From Pseudomonas sp. 30_B (lineage in GTDB: Bacteria; Pseudomonadota; Gammaproteobacteria; Pseudomonadales; Pseudomonadaceae), in NCBI RefSeq assembly GCF_017491605.1, contig NZ_JAFGYY010000003.1:62001-126000 (forward strand): a stretch of DNA of 64,000 nucleotides, read 5' to 3'. The notes under the pieces are model-generated. The model saw only the letters and a program-made list of their open reading frames with translations, had not been told where the DNA came from and did not search any database. Below, piece after piece: positions 1 to 9,003 of the stretch (its first letter is position 1; each line of letters begins with the position of its first letter). A program made the position numbers and the translations under genes.

Positions 1-12
1 GGCTCGATGACT

Positions 13-80
13 GTGGGAGCGGACTTCGTCCGCGATGAACCCGCTACGGGGCCGGATCGCGGACGGAGTCCGCTCCTACG
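13..80. repeat. Inverted pair of REP elements
   Basis: Two copies of the REP family found across this window face each other: a direct copy at 13-39 and an inverted copy at 55-80. Each copy has its own small stem (GCGGAC, 3-nt loop, GTCCGC). Head-to-head doublets of this kind are known in Pseudomonas as REPINs and are mobilised in trans by RAYT transposases. No RAYT gene is in the window. The pair lies downstream of the phosphoethanolamine transferase terminator. Confidence 0.8.
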
Positions 81-102
81 AAGGGCCAGCACACCGTGAA
101 AT

Positions 103-131
103 GAAAACGCCCCGCAGGGCGGGGCGTTTTC
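103..131 (-). terminator. Rho-independent terminator, bidirectional
   Basis: AAAACGCCCCGC pairs perfectly with GCGGGGCGTTTT's counterpart across a 3-nt loop, giving a 12-bp GC-rich stem flanked by A and T runs on both sides. It lies just after the stop of the gene at 147-1946 on the minus strand and could also stop transcription entering from the left. Confidence 0.85.
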
Positions 132-146
132 ACGATCAGGATCGGC

Positions 147-1946
147 TCAACCCTTGTTGGGCTGCTCCGCCGGAGTCTGTGCGGTGTCCGGCGACTTGGC
201 GTCCTTGGCGATCTCCTGCTGCGCGGCCTGGGTTGGCGGCAGCTTGTCGAACTCGTGCAGGCCATCCTTCTTGTACGGATCGCCGATCCAGCGCGGGGCT
301 ACGACGAACTGCTCGCTGACCAGGCTCTTGACCGGCTCGAAGCGGTCATAGCTCAGGCCCGCGAGGTCCGACAGGGTGTGGATCAGGTGCGAGCTGCTGT
401 ACGGACGGTTGGCGGCCGCCTGCAGGTCGCGCGGGTGCGCGGCCTGCCAGCTGGGCGAGGTCCAGACCATGAAGGGAATGGTGTACATCGGCCGGGTCGG
501 GGCGCCTTCGTTGCGGCCCAGGCGGTCGTGATTGCCCGAGCTGTAGACGTCCTCGCCGTGATCGGAGAGGTACAGCAGGAAGCCGTTCGGATCAGTCGCG
601 GCGTAGCGCTTGATCAGGCTGGATACCACGAAATCGTTGTACAGCACCGCGTTGTCATAGAAGTTGTAGGTTTCGACCTGGTCGTCGGACAGCGCCGACG
701 GTACGCCCTGGCGGTCCTTGAAGTGGGCGTACTGCTCCGGATAGCGGTAGCGGTAGTCCATGTGCGTGCCGAGCAGGTGGATGACGATGAACTTCTTCTG
801 CGCCGGGTCCTGCAGGGCCTTCTCGAAGGGTTCGAGCACCACGCCGTCGTACTGGCTGGCGTTCTGGTTGCGCTGGTTGTTCAGGTAGAACTGCGCGTCC
901 GTCTGCTGCGAGAAGGTGGTCAGCATGGTGTTGCGCTTGGTCATCGTCTGCTGGTTGGTGATCCAGAAGGTCTTGTAGCCCGCCTGTTTCATCAGGTTGA
1001 TCAGCGACGGATCGGTGAGGAACTTGTCGGGGTGCTGCTCGTCACCGAAGGTGAGGATCTGCTGCATCACCTCGATGGTGTAGGGACGCGGCGAGACCAC
1101 GTTCTGGAACACCGTCAGGTTGTGGCCCTCGGCGGCGGCCAGCGCGTCGAGGTTCGGGGTGGTTTCGCGCGGGTAGCCGTACAGGTGCATGTGCTCGCGG
1201 GTGGTGGATTCACCCAGCACCAGCACCAGGGTGCGCGGCGCTTCGCCGCTGCTGTCCTTGAGGTTCTGCAGCGGCGGCAGGGAGGCGTTCTGCTCCAGCA
1301 GCTTCTGCATGTTGTCCAGCTGCTGGCGGTACTGGGCATAGCCCACGACCAGCTGCCAGGGCACGGCCGGTTCCATGCGCTGCTGCACCTTCTCCAGCGC
1401 CTCGGCGAAGCTGCGCTCCTGGGTCACCATCTGCTTGTAGAAGGGGTAGAGCAGGTTCATCACCACCAGCAGCACTGCCACCGGAATGCGGGCGTAGAGG
1501 GGCAGGGTGACCGGACGGATGCGCCGCCACAGCAGCACCGCGACCACGCTGTAGACCAGCAGCGCCAGGCACAGCCAGATACTGAAGTACTGGCTGAAGT
1601 ATTCGCCGGCTTCGGCGGTGTTCGATTCGAACATGACGAAGATGACGCTCTGCGAGAACTCCTGGCGGTAGATGCCGAAGTAGCTCAGGCCCACCAGCGA
1701 AGCGCCCCACAGCACCAGACCGATGACCGCGGAAATCCCCCGGGTGAAGCGCGGCAGCAGCAGGACCGGGGCGAGCCACAGGCTGCTGAGGAAGAAGGCA
1801 TCACGGAAGCCGGCGAAGCCGGTGGTGCCGCTGAGCAGGATCAGCAGCTGGGTAATGCCGGAGAAGTACCAGAAGAACAGGAGCAGCCAGCCCAGGCCGG
1901 CCCAGTCGACGCCTTTACGGGCGGAAGGGGAAGTAGTGGTAGACAC
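147..1946 (-). CDS. Phosphoethanolamine transferase (CptA/EptA-type sulfatase-fold, inner membrane)
   Basis: A 599-residue inner-membrane enzyme that probably transfers phosphoethanolamine from phosphatidylethanolamine to LPS core/lipid A or another periplasmic glycan. Five hydrophobic segments lie in the first ~170 residues. A periplasmic alkaline-phosphatase-fold domain follows. It has the metal/nucleophile motif LGESTTRE (E246, candidate nucleophile T248), the segment HLLGTHMDYRYRYPE near residue 390, which is typical of the CptA branch, and the metal site SDHGED (D462, H463). Length is usual for the family. The C-terminal 30 residues are Gln/Ala/Pro-rich and look disordered. It is the homologue of the gene beyond piuC and the Sel1 gene in P. 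aeruginosa (PA4517 by memory). Acceptor specificity cannot be read from the sequence, so no symbol is given. It lies 102 bp downstream of the Sel1-repeat gene on the same strand and may be co-transcribed with it. Confidence 0.85.
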   Translation of the reverse strand: MSTTTSPSARKGVDWAGLGWLLLFFWYFSGITQLLILLSGTTGFAGFRDAFFLSSLWLAPVLLLPRFTRGISAVIGLVLWGASLVGLSYFGIYRQEFSQSVIFVMFESNTAEAGEYFSQYFSIWLCLALLVYSVVAVLLWRRIRPVTLPLYARIPVAVLLVVMNLLYPFYKQMVTQERSFAEALEKVQQRMEPAVPWQLVVGYAQYRQQLDNMQKLLEQNASLPPLQNLKDSSGEAPRTLVLVLGESTTREHMHLYGYPRETTPNLDALAAAEGHNLTVFQNVVSPRPYTIEVMQQILTFGDEQHPDKFLTDPSLINLMKQAGYKTFWITNQQTMTKRNTMLTTFSQQTDAQFYLNNQRNQNASQYDGVVLEPFEKALQDPAQKKFIVIHLLGTHMDYRYRYPEQYAHFKDRQGVPSALSDDQVETYNFYDNAVLYNDFVVSSLIKRYAATDPNGFLLYLSDHGEDVYSSGNHDRLGRNEGAPTRPMYTIPFMVWTSPSWQAAHPRDLQAAANRPYSSSHLIHTLSDLAGLSYDRFEPVKSLVSEQFVVAPRWIGDPYKKDGLHEFDKLPPTQAAQQEIAKDAKSPDTAQTPAEQPNKG

Positions 1947-2048
1947 ACACGCCTCGTCGATTCGGGACAGAAGGCTGCAGTCCCGCAGCCTAAAAAGCCG
2001 GCAAGGTTATCAGGAGTGGCGTGAAAAATGCGTCAAGTTGCAATGATC

Positions 2049-2840
2049 CTATGCTGGATGCAGCGAATTCAGACGCATTTTATCGGATTCATCGCCCAGT
2101 TCGGCGGCGCGCTGGCAGTAGGCGAGGGCCAGCTGGCGCAGGGGCTCCAGCGGGGAGCGGGCCAGTTGCTCGCGGGCGACCCGCAGGAAATTCAGGTTGC
2201 CGCCGTGCAGCGCACGCTGCAGCCAGGGCAGGGCGGCGTCCAGGTCGCCGGCCTCGGCCAGCACCGTGGCGTGGCTGAACTGGCCGCGGAAGTCGCCGGC
2301 CTCGGCGGAGCGCCGGTACCAGCGATGGGCCGCCTCGGTATCGCGGGGAACCACCAGGCCCTCCTCATGGAAGCGGCCGACCAGGTTCATCGACTTGGCG
2401 TGCCCCAGTTCCGCTGCCCGGCGATAGAGCGCCAGGGCGCGGGCCTCGTCGCGCGCCACGCCGCGTCCGGTGGCGAGCAGGTTGGCCAGGTTGTACATCG
2501 CCCAGTCCAGTCCCGCTTCGGCGGCGAGTGCGTAGTGCCCGGCGGCTGAGGCGGGATCGGCGGCGCCGCCCCAGCCGTGCTCCAGGCAGCGGCCGAGCAT
2601 GTTGCGCGCCATCGGGTGGCCGCGTCCGGCGGCGATGCCGAACCAGGTCAGGGCCAGCGCTGGGTCGCGCTCGATGCCGTGGCCGTCGAGGAGGATCTGG
2701 CCGAGCAGGGCCTGGGCTTCCAGTTCGCCGTCGCGGGCGGCGGCGAGGATCAGCCGCGCGGCCTGGCGCGGGTCATCGGCAAGTTGGCCTGCGAGGTCTT
2801 CAACGGCGATTTCTTCGGTGCGGCGCAGGACGAAGCTCAT
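2049..2840 (-). CDS. Sel1/TPR-like repeat protein next to piuC
   Basis: A 263-residue protein with no signal peptide, made of Sel1-like helical repeats. Between about residues 35 and 185 the units carry the repeated A-x-x-G-x-x-x-A-x-x-x-L-G pattern with G-x-G-V/I-x-x-D linkers (for example LLDGHGIERD and LATGRGVARD). Such repeats mediate protein-protein contact and have no catalytic role of their own. The start lies 6 nt downstream of the piuC stop, so the two are surely one transcript; the same pairing occurs in P. aeruginosa (PA4516-PA4515). The specific partner is unknown. Expression is probably iron-controlled through the Fur boxes upstream of piuC. Confidence 0.85.
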   Translation of the reverse strand: MSFVLRRTEEIAVEDLAGQLADDPRQAARLILAAARDGELEAQALLGQILLDGHGIERDPALALTWFGIAAGRGHPMARNMLGRCLEHGWGGAADPASAAGHYALAAEAGLDWAMYNLANLLATGRGVARDEARALALYRRAAELGHAKSMNLVGRFHEEGLVVPRDTEAAHRWYRRSAEAGDFRGQFSHATVLAEAGDLDAALPWLQRALHGGNLNFLRVAREQLARSPLEPLRQLALAYCQRAAELGDESDKMRLNSLHPA

Positions 2841-2846
2841 GGGCGG

Positions 2847-3527
2847 TCAGACATCCACCCAGCGGCGCAGCAGGTTGTGGTAGGTGCCAGTCAGCTCGAC
2901 CAGCGCGGGGTGCTCGGGCACGTCGCGGGTCAGCGCCTGGATCGACTGGTCCATCTGGAACAGCAGGGCACGCTGGCTGTCCTCGCGCACCAGGCTCTGG
3001 GTCCAGAAGAACGAGGCGATGCGCGCGCCACGGGTCACCGGATTGACCTTGTGCAGGCTGGTGGCGGGGTAGAGCACCAGGTCGCCCGCCGGCAGCTTCA
3101 CCTGCTGGGTGCCGTAGGTGTCGTGGATCACCAGTTCGCCGCCGTCGTAGTCCTCCGGATCGCTGAAGAACAGCGTCGAGGAGACGTCGGTGCGCACGCG
3201 CTCGCGGCCACCCTGGACGTCGCGCACGGCGTTGTCGATGTGGAAGTCGAAGGAGCCGCCGCCGGTGTAGCAGTTGAACAGCGGCGGGAAGACCTTGTGC
3301 GGCAGTGCGGCGGACTGGAACAGCGGGTTGCCCCACAGGCGCTGGAGCATGGCCTCGCCGATCTCGCGGGCGAGCGGATGGTCCTGCGGCAGTTGCAGGT
3401 TGTGCTTGGCGCGGGCCGACTGGTAACCCGCGGTGGCCTTGCCGTCGCCCCATTCGGCCTGTTCCAGGGCGGCGCGGATTCGCGTCACTTCCTCGCGGGT
3501 GAAGATGCCGGGAATGTGCAACAGCAT
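2847..3527 (-). CDS. piuC: PKHD-type Fe(II)/2-oxoglutarate-dependent hydroxylase PiuC
   Basis: A 226-residue cytoplasmic dioxygenase of the PiuC/YbiX family. The Fe(II) ligands of the double-stranded beta-helix are visible as H96-x-D98 (FDFHIDNA) and H159 (TSLHKVNP). R169 in [10 protein letters not shown] is the expected 2-oxoglutarate anchor. Family members are encoded beside TonB-dependent siderophore receptors and are iron-repressed. In P. aeruginosa, loss of piuA/piuC affects uptake of siderophore-conjugated beta-lactams. It is transcribed divergently from piuA, with a near-perfect Fur box 30 bp upstream of the start. Substrate is unknown. Confidence 0.95.
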   Translation of the reverse strand: MLLHIPGIFTREEVTRIRAALEQAEWGDGKATAGYQSARAKHNLQLPQDHPLAREIGEAMLQRLWGNPLFQSAALPHKVFPPLFNCYTGGGSFDFHIDNAVRDVQGGRERVRTDVSSTLFFSDPEDYDGGELVIHDTYGTQQVKLPAGDLVLYPATSLHKVNPVTRGARIASFFWTQSLVREDSQRALLFQMDQSIQALTRDVPEHPALVELTGTYHNLLRRWVDV

Positions 3528-3555
3528 GGGGCGGTTCCGTCGGTGCCTGAGAAGC

Positions 3556-3575
3556 TGTCAATGATAATGATTTGC
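3556..3575. promoter_or_regulatory. Fur box in the piuC-piuA divergent promoter
   Basis: The segment AATGATAATGATT matches 12 of 13 positions of the core of the classical Fur consensus GATAATGATAATCATTATC. It is close to the piuC start, where bound Fe-Fur would block RNA polymerase. Confidence 0.8.
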
Positions 3576-3642
3576 AACAGCTAGCTACAACCGCTACGCC
3601 CTGTCACAGGTCAGTCATGAAATGTAAATCTTGTAAATCAGA

Positions 3643-3661
3643 TGCGTATGATAATGCCTAG
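3643..3661. promoter_or_regulatory. Second, weaker Fur-like box upstream of piuA
   Basis: GTATGATAATGCC shares the ATGATAAT core with the first box and lies about 70 bp before the piuA start, in AT-rich sequence that probably holds the piuA promoter. Confidence 0.5.
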
Positions 3662-3729
3662 TAATTGATATGAATTCTTAATTGCAATAGATTGCGCGGC
3701 CTTCATGAGCCCCTGGGGAGGGATTTGCA

Positions 3730-6033
3730 ATGTCGCGCCCATCGTCCGATCTCGCCGGCAACACGCCGCGCCTGCTGGCATCCGCCGTCGGTGTCGCCAT
3801 CACCGCCATGTCCGGCAGCCACCTGGCCCATGCCGCCGAATCCTCGGAGAAGAAGCCGAGCCAGGACGTATTGTCCCTGGAAGCCGATACCGTCGTCGGC
3901 ACCCAGCAGCAGGACCCGACGACCTACAACGTCGAGAAGTCTGCGTCGAAGAAGTACACCGCACCACTGCTGGATACCCCGCGCTCGGTGACCGTTGTGC
4001 CGCAGCAGGTGATCAAGGACACCGGCGCGCTGACCCTGCAGGATGCCCTGCGTACCGTGCCGGGCATCACCTTCGGCGCGGGCGAGGGCGGCAACCCGAC
4101 CGGCGACCGTCCGTTCATCCGTGGCTTCGACGCCCAGAGCGACACCTATGTCGACGGCGTACGCGACACCGGCGCGCAGTCCCGTGAAGTGTTCAACCTG
4201 GAACAGATCGAAGTCAGCAAGGGCCCGAACTCGGCCTTCGGTGGCCGTGGCTCGGCCGGTGGCAGCCTGAACCTGATCAGCAAGCAGGCCAAGGCCGGCA
4301 ACTTCACCGACGGCAGCTTCACCTACGGTTCCGACCAGACCCGCCGCTACACCCTCGACACCAACCAGGAGTTCCTCGACGGCAACGCCGCCTTCCGCCT
4401 GAACCTGATGACCCACGACCAGAACGTCGCCGGCCGCCAGGCGGTGGACGCCAGCCGCTGGGGCATTGCGCCGTCCGTGACCTTCGGCCTCAATGGCCCG
4501 ACCCGCCTCACGGTCAGCCACTACCACCTGGAAAGCGACGACACCCCGGACTCGGGCATCCCGTACGCCAAGAGCGCCGACCGCAGCAAGCACAACCCGG
4601 ACAAGCCGGTGAACGTCGATCGTGACAACTTCTATGGCCTGGAGGACCGCGACTTCTCCAAGAGTCGCGTGGACACCAGCACCATCACCTTCGAGCACGA
4701 CTTCAACGACAACCTGAGCCTGCGCAACACCACGCGCTACGGTACCAGCCACCAGGACTACATCATGACGCAGCCCGACGACAGTCAGGGCAACGTCAAC
4801 AACGGCACCGTATGGCGGCGCAACAACAACCGCATCAGCACCACCACCACCGCGACCAACCAGACCGACCTGTTCGGTGAGTTCTACCTGGCCGGCTTCA
4901 AGAACAGCTTCACCACCGGCCTCGAGTTCTCCCGCGAGGACAGCAAGCGCGACAGTTACACGGTCGACACTGACACCGGTCTGAACAAAAACAAGTGCAA
5001 CCCGTCGATGGTCGGCGCGCCCAGCGGCTACAACTGCACCAGCCTGGAAAACCCCAACCCGCACGATCCGTGGAACGGCAGCATCACCCGCAACTACAAG
5101 CCGATGAACACCGTGGGTACCACCCAGGCCATCTACGGCTTCGACACCCTGGACCTGAACGAGCAGTGGCAGGTCAACTTCGGTGCGCGCTTCGACAGCT
5201 TCCAGACCACCGCGAAGAATCACGCCGCAACGCCCACCACTACCAAGTTCGAAGACAACTCCAACTTCTGGAACTGGCAGGCCGGCGTGGTCTACAAACC
5301 GGCGCCCAACGGCAGCATCTACGCGTCCTACGCCACCTCGGCGACGCCGCCGGGCGCCATGCTGGACAACGGCAACACCTCCAACGCGGTGGACGCCTTC
5401 TCGGTGAAGAACAACCTGGAGCCGGAAGAAACCACCAACTACGAGATCGGCACCAAGTGGAGCTTCCTGGATGAGCGCCTGGAGCTGACCGGCGCGATCT
5501 TCCGCACCGACAAGGACAACGCCAAGATCCTGGTGGCGCCGCAGACCTACGACAACGCCGGCCAGTCCCGCGTCGATGGCCTGGAGCTGACCGCCAGCGG
5601 TAAGCTGACCGACAAGTGGAAGGTCTTCGCCGGCTACAGCTATCTCGACAGCGAGCTGGTGAAGGCCGGCAAGACCGGGCGCAACGGCAACATCACCGCC
5701 AACGTGCCGTCCAACGATGGCAACGAAATGCCCAACACGCCGAAGAACAGCTTCAGCCTGTGGACCACCTACGACGTTCTGCCCAACGCCACCATCGGCG
5801 GCGGCACTTTCTACGTCGACAAGGTCTACGGCGACGTGGCCAACACCATGTACGTCCCGGACTACTGGCGCTACGACGCGATGGCCGCCTACAAGCTGAG
5901 CAAGAACGTCGACTTCCAGCTCAACGTGCAGAACGTCTTCGACAAGAAGTACTTCGACAAGGCCTACGCCTCGCACTATGCGACCCAGGCGGCGGGCCGC
6001 ACCGTGCTGCTGTCTACCAACTTCCACTTCTAA
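3730..6033 (+). CDS. piuA: TonB-dependent catecholate siderophore receptor PiuA
   Basis: A 767-residue outer-membrane receptor. The signal peptide ends near HLAHAAES (about residue 36). A plug domain follows (about 70-180; TPRSVTVVPQQVIKDTGA and GRGSAGGSLNLISK motifs), then a 22-strand-type barrel ending in a C-terminal aromatic residue (NFHF). It imports ferric catecholate siderophores, and in P. aeruginosa also cefiderocol-like conjugates, using TonB energy. The start is chosen because GGGAGGGA lies 6-7 nt before this ATG and a signal peptide follows directly. It is divergent from piuC under Fur-type boxes and followed by tandem hairpins and then piuB. Confidence 0.95.
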   Translation: MSRPSSDLAGNTPRLLASAVGVAITAMSGSHLAHAAESSEKKPSQDVLSLEADTVVGTQQQDPTTYNVEKSASKKYTAPLLDTPRSVTVVPQQVIKDTGALTLQDALRTVPGITFGAGEGGNPTGDRPFIRGFDAQSDTYVDGVRDTGAQSREVFNLEQIEVSKGPNSAFGGRGSAGGSLNLISKQAKAGNFTDGSFTYGSDQTRRYTLDTNQEFLDGNAAFRLNLMTHDQNVAGRQAVDASRWGIAPSVTFGLNGPTRLTVSHYHLESDDTPDSGIPYAKSADRSKHNPDKPVNVDRDNFYGLEDRDFSKSRVDTSTITFEHDFNDNLSLRNTTRYGTSHQDYIMTQPDDSQGNVNNGTVWRRNNNRISTTTTATNQTDLFGEFYLAGFKNSFTTGLEFSREDSKRDSYTVDTDTGLNKNKCNPSMVGAPSGYNCTSLENPNPHDPWNGSITRNYKPMNTVGTTQAIYGFDTLDLNEQWQVNFGARFDSFQTTAKNHAATPTTTKFEDNSNFWNWQAGVVYKPAPNGSIYASYATSATPPGAMLDNGNTSNAVDAFSVKNNLEPEETTNYEIGTKWSFLDERLELTGAIFRTDKDNAKILVAPQTYDNAGQSRVDGLELTASGKLTDKWKVFAGYSYLDSELVKAGKTGRNGNITANVPSNDGNEMPNTPKNSFSLWTTYDVLPNATIGGGTFYVDKVYGDVANTMYVPDYWRYDAMAAYKLSKNVDFQLNVQNVFDKKYFDKAYASHYATQAAGRTVLLSTNFHF

Positions 6034-6086
6034 GGTTCGCCTGCGGGCGAACCACCCCGGCCGACGCTCCTCGGCCGGGGTTTTTG
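6034..6086 (+). terminator. Tandem hairpins and Rho-independent terminator after piuA
   Basis: The first hairpin, GGTTCGCC/GGCGAACC, starts right after the piuA stop. The second, CCCCGGCCGA/TCGGCCGGGG with a 6-nt loop, is followed by TTTTT, a classical terminator. Confidence 0.9.
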
Positions 6087-6129
6087 TGTGTGTAAGCCCT
6101 GGGTAAAGGTTGTAAAAGACGGCTGCATT

Positions 6130-6144
6130 TGCGAGCCGTTCTCA
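6130..6144. promoter_or_regulatory. Degenerate Fur-like 7-1-7 site upstream of piuB
   Basis: TGCGAGCCGTTCTCA matches 8 of 14 informative positions of TGATAATnATTATCA. It is placed about 45 bp before piuB, where a Fur site is expected because the homologous gene belongs to the iron-regulated piu locus. The match is weak. Confidence 0.25.
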
Positions 6145-6189
6145 ATAAAATTCCGTTCCGCGCAGAGTGCGGCATGACGTGAGGCCACG

Positions 6190-8739
6190 GTGTTGAAGAA
6201 AGTCTGGTTCCAGTTGCATTGGCTGTTCGGTATCAGCGCCGGCCTGGTGTTGGCGCTGATGGGCCTGACCGGGGCGATGCTGTCGTTCCAGGACGAAATC
6301 CTGCGCGCTGTGAATCCCGCCAGCCTCACCGTGGAAAAGCGTGCCGAAGGCACGCTGCCGATGGACGAACTGATCCGCCGGGTTGAGAGCGCCGAGCCGG
6401 GCAAGAAGGTCGCCTTCGTCTGGGTGAGCATCGATGGCGACCAGGCCGGCAAACTCTTCTACACACCCAAGCCGGGCCAGCGCCGTGGCGAGTCGCGCTA
6501 CGTCGACCCGTACACCGGGGAGTTCCTGCCGGCGCCCAAGGGCGAAGGCTTCTTCAACTTCATCATGCAGCTGCACCGCTTCCTCGCCGCGGGCGAGGCG
6601 GGCAAGCAGGTCACTGCCGCCTGCACCCTGATCCTGCTTTACCTGTGCCTGTCCGGCCTGTACCTGCGCTGGCCGCGCAAGGCGCTGAACTGGCGCGCCT
6701 GGCTGACCTTCGACTGGGCCAAGAAGGGCCGGGCCTTCAACTGGGACCTGCACGCGGTCGCCGGTACCTGGTGCCTGGCGTTCTACCTGCTGGCGACGCT
6801 GACCGGCCTGTACTGGTCCTACGACTGGTACCGCGCCGGCCTGTTCAAGCTGCTCGACGACGCCCCCGCCGGCCAGCAGAAGGGCGGCCAACGTGGCGGC
6901 GGCAAGCGCGGCCCTGCGCCGGAAGGTCCGCCGCCGATGGTCGATGCCAGCGCCGTCTGGGCCACCATCCAGCAGACTGGCGGCGCCGCGATGACCACCT
7001 ACAACCTGCGCCTGCCGCCGGTGAAGGGCCAGCCCGCCACCGTCTTCTATCTCCTTGATGATGCCGCCCACGAGCGTGCCTTCAACGAGATGAGCATCGA
7101 CCCGGCCAGCGGCAAGCTGCTGGCCCACAAGCGCTACAACGACAGTTCCTTCGGCAAGCAACTGCTGACCAGCGTCTATGCCTTGCACGTGGGCAGTTAC
7201 TTCGGCCTGCCGGGGCGCCTCCTGATGATGCTGGCGAGTCTGTCGATGCCGCTGTTCTTCGTCACGGGCTGGCTGCTCTACCTCGACCGCCGCCGCAAGA
7301 AGCGCGCGGCCCGGGCGGCGCGAGGGGCGCTGAGCAATGACGCCGGTGCCGACGCCTGGCTGGTGGGCTATGCCAGCCAGAGCGGCTTCGCCGAGCGCCT
7401 CGCCTGGCAGAGCGCCGGGCAACTCCAGGCCGCCGGCCTGCCGGTGCGCGTGGAGCCGCTGGCGAAGCTGGACCGCGCGCAGTTGGAGCAGACCCGCAAC
7501 GCGCTGTTCGTGGTCAGCACCTTCGGCGACGGCGAGGCTCCGGACAGTGCCCGAGGCTTCGAGCGTCAGCTGCTGGGCCAGCGCCTTGGACTGACTGATC
7601 TGCGCTTTGCCGTGCTCGCCCTGGGCGATCGCCAGTACGACCAGTTTTGCGGCTTCGCCCGCCGCTTGCAAGGCTGGCTGCAAGGGCAGGGTGCGCGGAC
7701 GCTGTTCGATGGCGTCGAGGTGGACAACGGCGACGCCGCCGCCCTGCACGACTGGCAGCAGCGCCTGGCCGAACTCTCCGGCGCCGCACCGCAGGCGGCG
7801 TTCACCGCGCCGGCCTTCGAGGTCTGGACCCTGGCCGGCCGCGAACATCTCAATCCGGGCAGCCAGGGCGAATCCACCTGGCTGCTGCGCCTGGCCGCAC
7901 CGAGCGATTCGCAGATCGACTGGAGCGCCGGCGATCTGGTGGAAATCGTCCCGCGCCAGCCGGAGTTCCTGGTCAGCGCCTGGCTGAAGCGTCTCGGGCT
8001 GGACGGCGAGTCCCGCATCCAGGTCGACGGCATCGCCACGCCGCTGCGAGTGGCCCTGGCCGGCTGCCTGCTGCCGGGTAACCTCGAACACCTGGTCGGC
8101 CTGCACGGCCAGGCGCTGTACGACGCGCTGATCAAACTGTCGGTGCGGCAATACTCCATCGCTTCGCTGCGCAGCGACGGTGCGCTGGAACTGATCGTGC
8201 GCCAGGAACAGCACGCCGACGGCTCGCTGGGCATCTGCTCCGGCTGGCTGACCGAGTACCTGCCGGACGGCGGCAGCCTGCTGCTGCGTCTGCGCCGCAA
8301 CCGCAGCTTCCACCTCAGCAAGGAGGACCGGCCGCTGATCCTGATCGGCAACGGCACGGGGCTGGCCGGCCTGCGCGGCCTGCTGCGCGCCAGCATCGCC
8401 GCGGGCCGCCGACGCAACTGGCTGCTGTTCGGCGAGCGCAATATCGCCCATGACTTCTACTGCCGCGAAGAGCTGGAAGGCGCGTTGGCGCGGGGCGAGC
8501 TGCAACGCCTGGACGTCGCCTTCTCCCGCGACCAGGCCGAGAAGGTTTACGTGCAGGATCGCCTGCGTGCCAGCGGCGACGTGCTCGCCCAGTGGCTGGA
8601 CGAGGGCGCGGTGATCCATGTCTGCGGCAGCCTGCAGGGCATGGCCGAAGGCGTCGACCGCACGCTGCGCGAGATGCTGGGCGATACCGAGGTCGAGGCG
8701 CTGCTGGAGAGCGGGCGCTATCGGCGCGACGTTTATTGA
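6190..8739 (+). CDS. piuB: PiuB: PepSY membrane domain fused to flavodoxin and NADPH-flavin reductase
   Basis: An 849-residue inner-membrane oxidoreductase. Residues 1-~370 form a PepSY-associated TM region with four main helices and a long periplasmic part. A Lys/Arg-rich linker (LDRRRKKRAARAARG) leads to a flavodoxin-like domain (about 387-515; STFGDGEAP near 442). A ferredoxin-reductase module follows (flavin-binding RQYSIAS near 652, nucleotide-binding LIGNGTGLAGL near 717, C-terminal YRRDVY). The architecture resembles sulfite reductase flavoprotein subunits. The accepted view is that such proteins pass electrons from NADPH to periplasmic ferric-siderophores and release Fe(II). The start is a GTG at 6190 with TGAGG upstream; a TTG follows immediately. 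It belongs functionally with piuA although a terminator separates them. Confidence 0.92.
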   Translation: MLKKVWFQLHWLFGISAGLVLALMGLTGAMLSFQDEILRAVNPASLTVEKRAEGTLPMDELIRRVESAEPGKKVAFVWVSIDGDQAGKLFYTPKPGQRRGESRYVDPYTGEFLPAPKGEGFFNFIMQLHRFLAAGEAGKQVTAACTLILLYLCLSGLYLRWPRKALNWRAWLTFDWAKKGRAFNWDLHAVAGTWCLAFYLLATLTGLYWSYDWYRAGLFKLLDDAPAGQQKGGQRGGGKRGPAPEGPPPMVDASAVWATIQQTGGAAMTTYNLRLPPVKGQPATVFYLLDDAAHERAFNEMSIDPASGKLLAHKRYNDSSFGKQLLTSVYALHVGSYFGLPGRLLMMLASLSMPLFFVTGWLLYLDRRRKKRAARAARGALSNDAGADAWLVGYASQSGFAERLAWQSAGQLQAAGLPVRVEPLAKLDRAQLEQTRNALFVVSTFGDGEAPDSARGFERQLLGQRLGLTDLRFAVLALGDRQYDQFCGFARRLQGWLQGQGARTLFDGVEVDNGDAAALHDWQQRLAELSGAAPQAAFTAPAFEVWTLAGREHLNPGSQGESTWLLRLAAPSDSQIDWSAGDLVEIVPRQPEFLVSAWLKRLGLDGESRIQVDGIATPLRVALAGCLLPGNLEHLVGLHGQALYDALIKLSVRQYSIASLRSDGALELIVRQEQHADGSLGICSGWLTEYLPDGGSLLLRLRRNRSFHLSKEDRPLILIGNGTGLAGLRGLLRASIAAGRRRNWLLFGERNIAHDFYCREELEGALARGELQRLDVAFSRDQAEKVYVQDRLRASGDVLAQWLDEGAVIHVCGSLQGMAEGVDRTLREMLGDTEVEALLESGRYRRDVY

Positions 8740-8758
8740 TCCGGCGTTTAGGGTAGCC

Positions 8759-8937
8759 AATCGCGGACGGAGTCCGCTCCTACGATAAGGCTCATCTCGG
8801 TAGCAGCTGTTTTTCGTAGGAGCGAGCTTGCTCGCGAACCAACTCCGCTACGGGGCTGTTCGCGAGCAAGCTCGCTCCTACAAGGATCAATTGCCCTGCG
8901 CCTGACTCCCCTGTAGGAGCGGGCCATGCCCGCGATG
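8759..8937. repeat. Cluster of four REP elements between piuB and lpxO
   Basis: Copies lie at 8759-8784 (inverted), 8816-8839 (direct), 8858-8881 (inverted) and 8913-8937 (direct). The outer two have GCGGAC/GTCCGC and GCGGGC/GCCCGC stems; the inner pair has GCGAGC/GCTCGC stems. The two middle copies form a long inverted repeat. The cluster fills the gap between the convergent genes piuB and lpxO. Confidence 0.85.
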
Positions 8938-8955
8938 CTTTTCAATCGCCTGGAA

Positions 8956-8986
8956 ACAAAAAGGCCCCCGCCAATGCGGAGGCCTT
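8956..8986 (-). terminator. Rho-independent terminator of lpxO
   Basis: Read on the minus strand, AAGGCCTCCGC pairs with GCGGGGGCCTT (one mismatch, 4-nt loop) and is followed by a T-rich run. It lies 18 bp after the lpxO stop. Confidence 0.8.
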
Positions 8987-9003
8987 GATATCACGAACGC
9001 AGC

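Noticed and set aside
255..2024. 589-codon ORF opposite the phosphoethanolamine transferase gene
   Set aside because: An antisense shadow typical of high-GC genomes; its translation is a Val/Gly/Gln/Arg-rich string with no domain, and the opposite strand has a full conserved gene.
3703..6027. 774-codon ORF antisense to piuA
   Set aside because: Repetitive Val/Gly/Ala composition, exact overlap with a conserved receptor and no ribosome-binding site.
6142..8760. 872-codon ORF antisense to piuB
   Set aside because: Same compositional artefact; piuB has complete domain motifs on the other strand.
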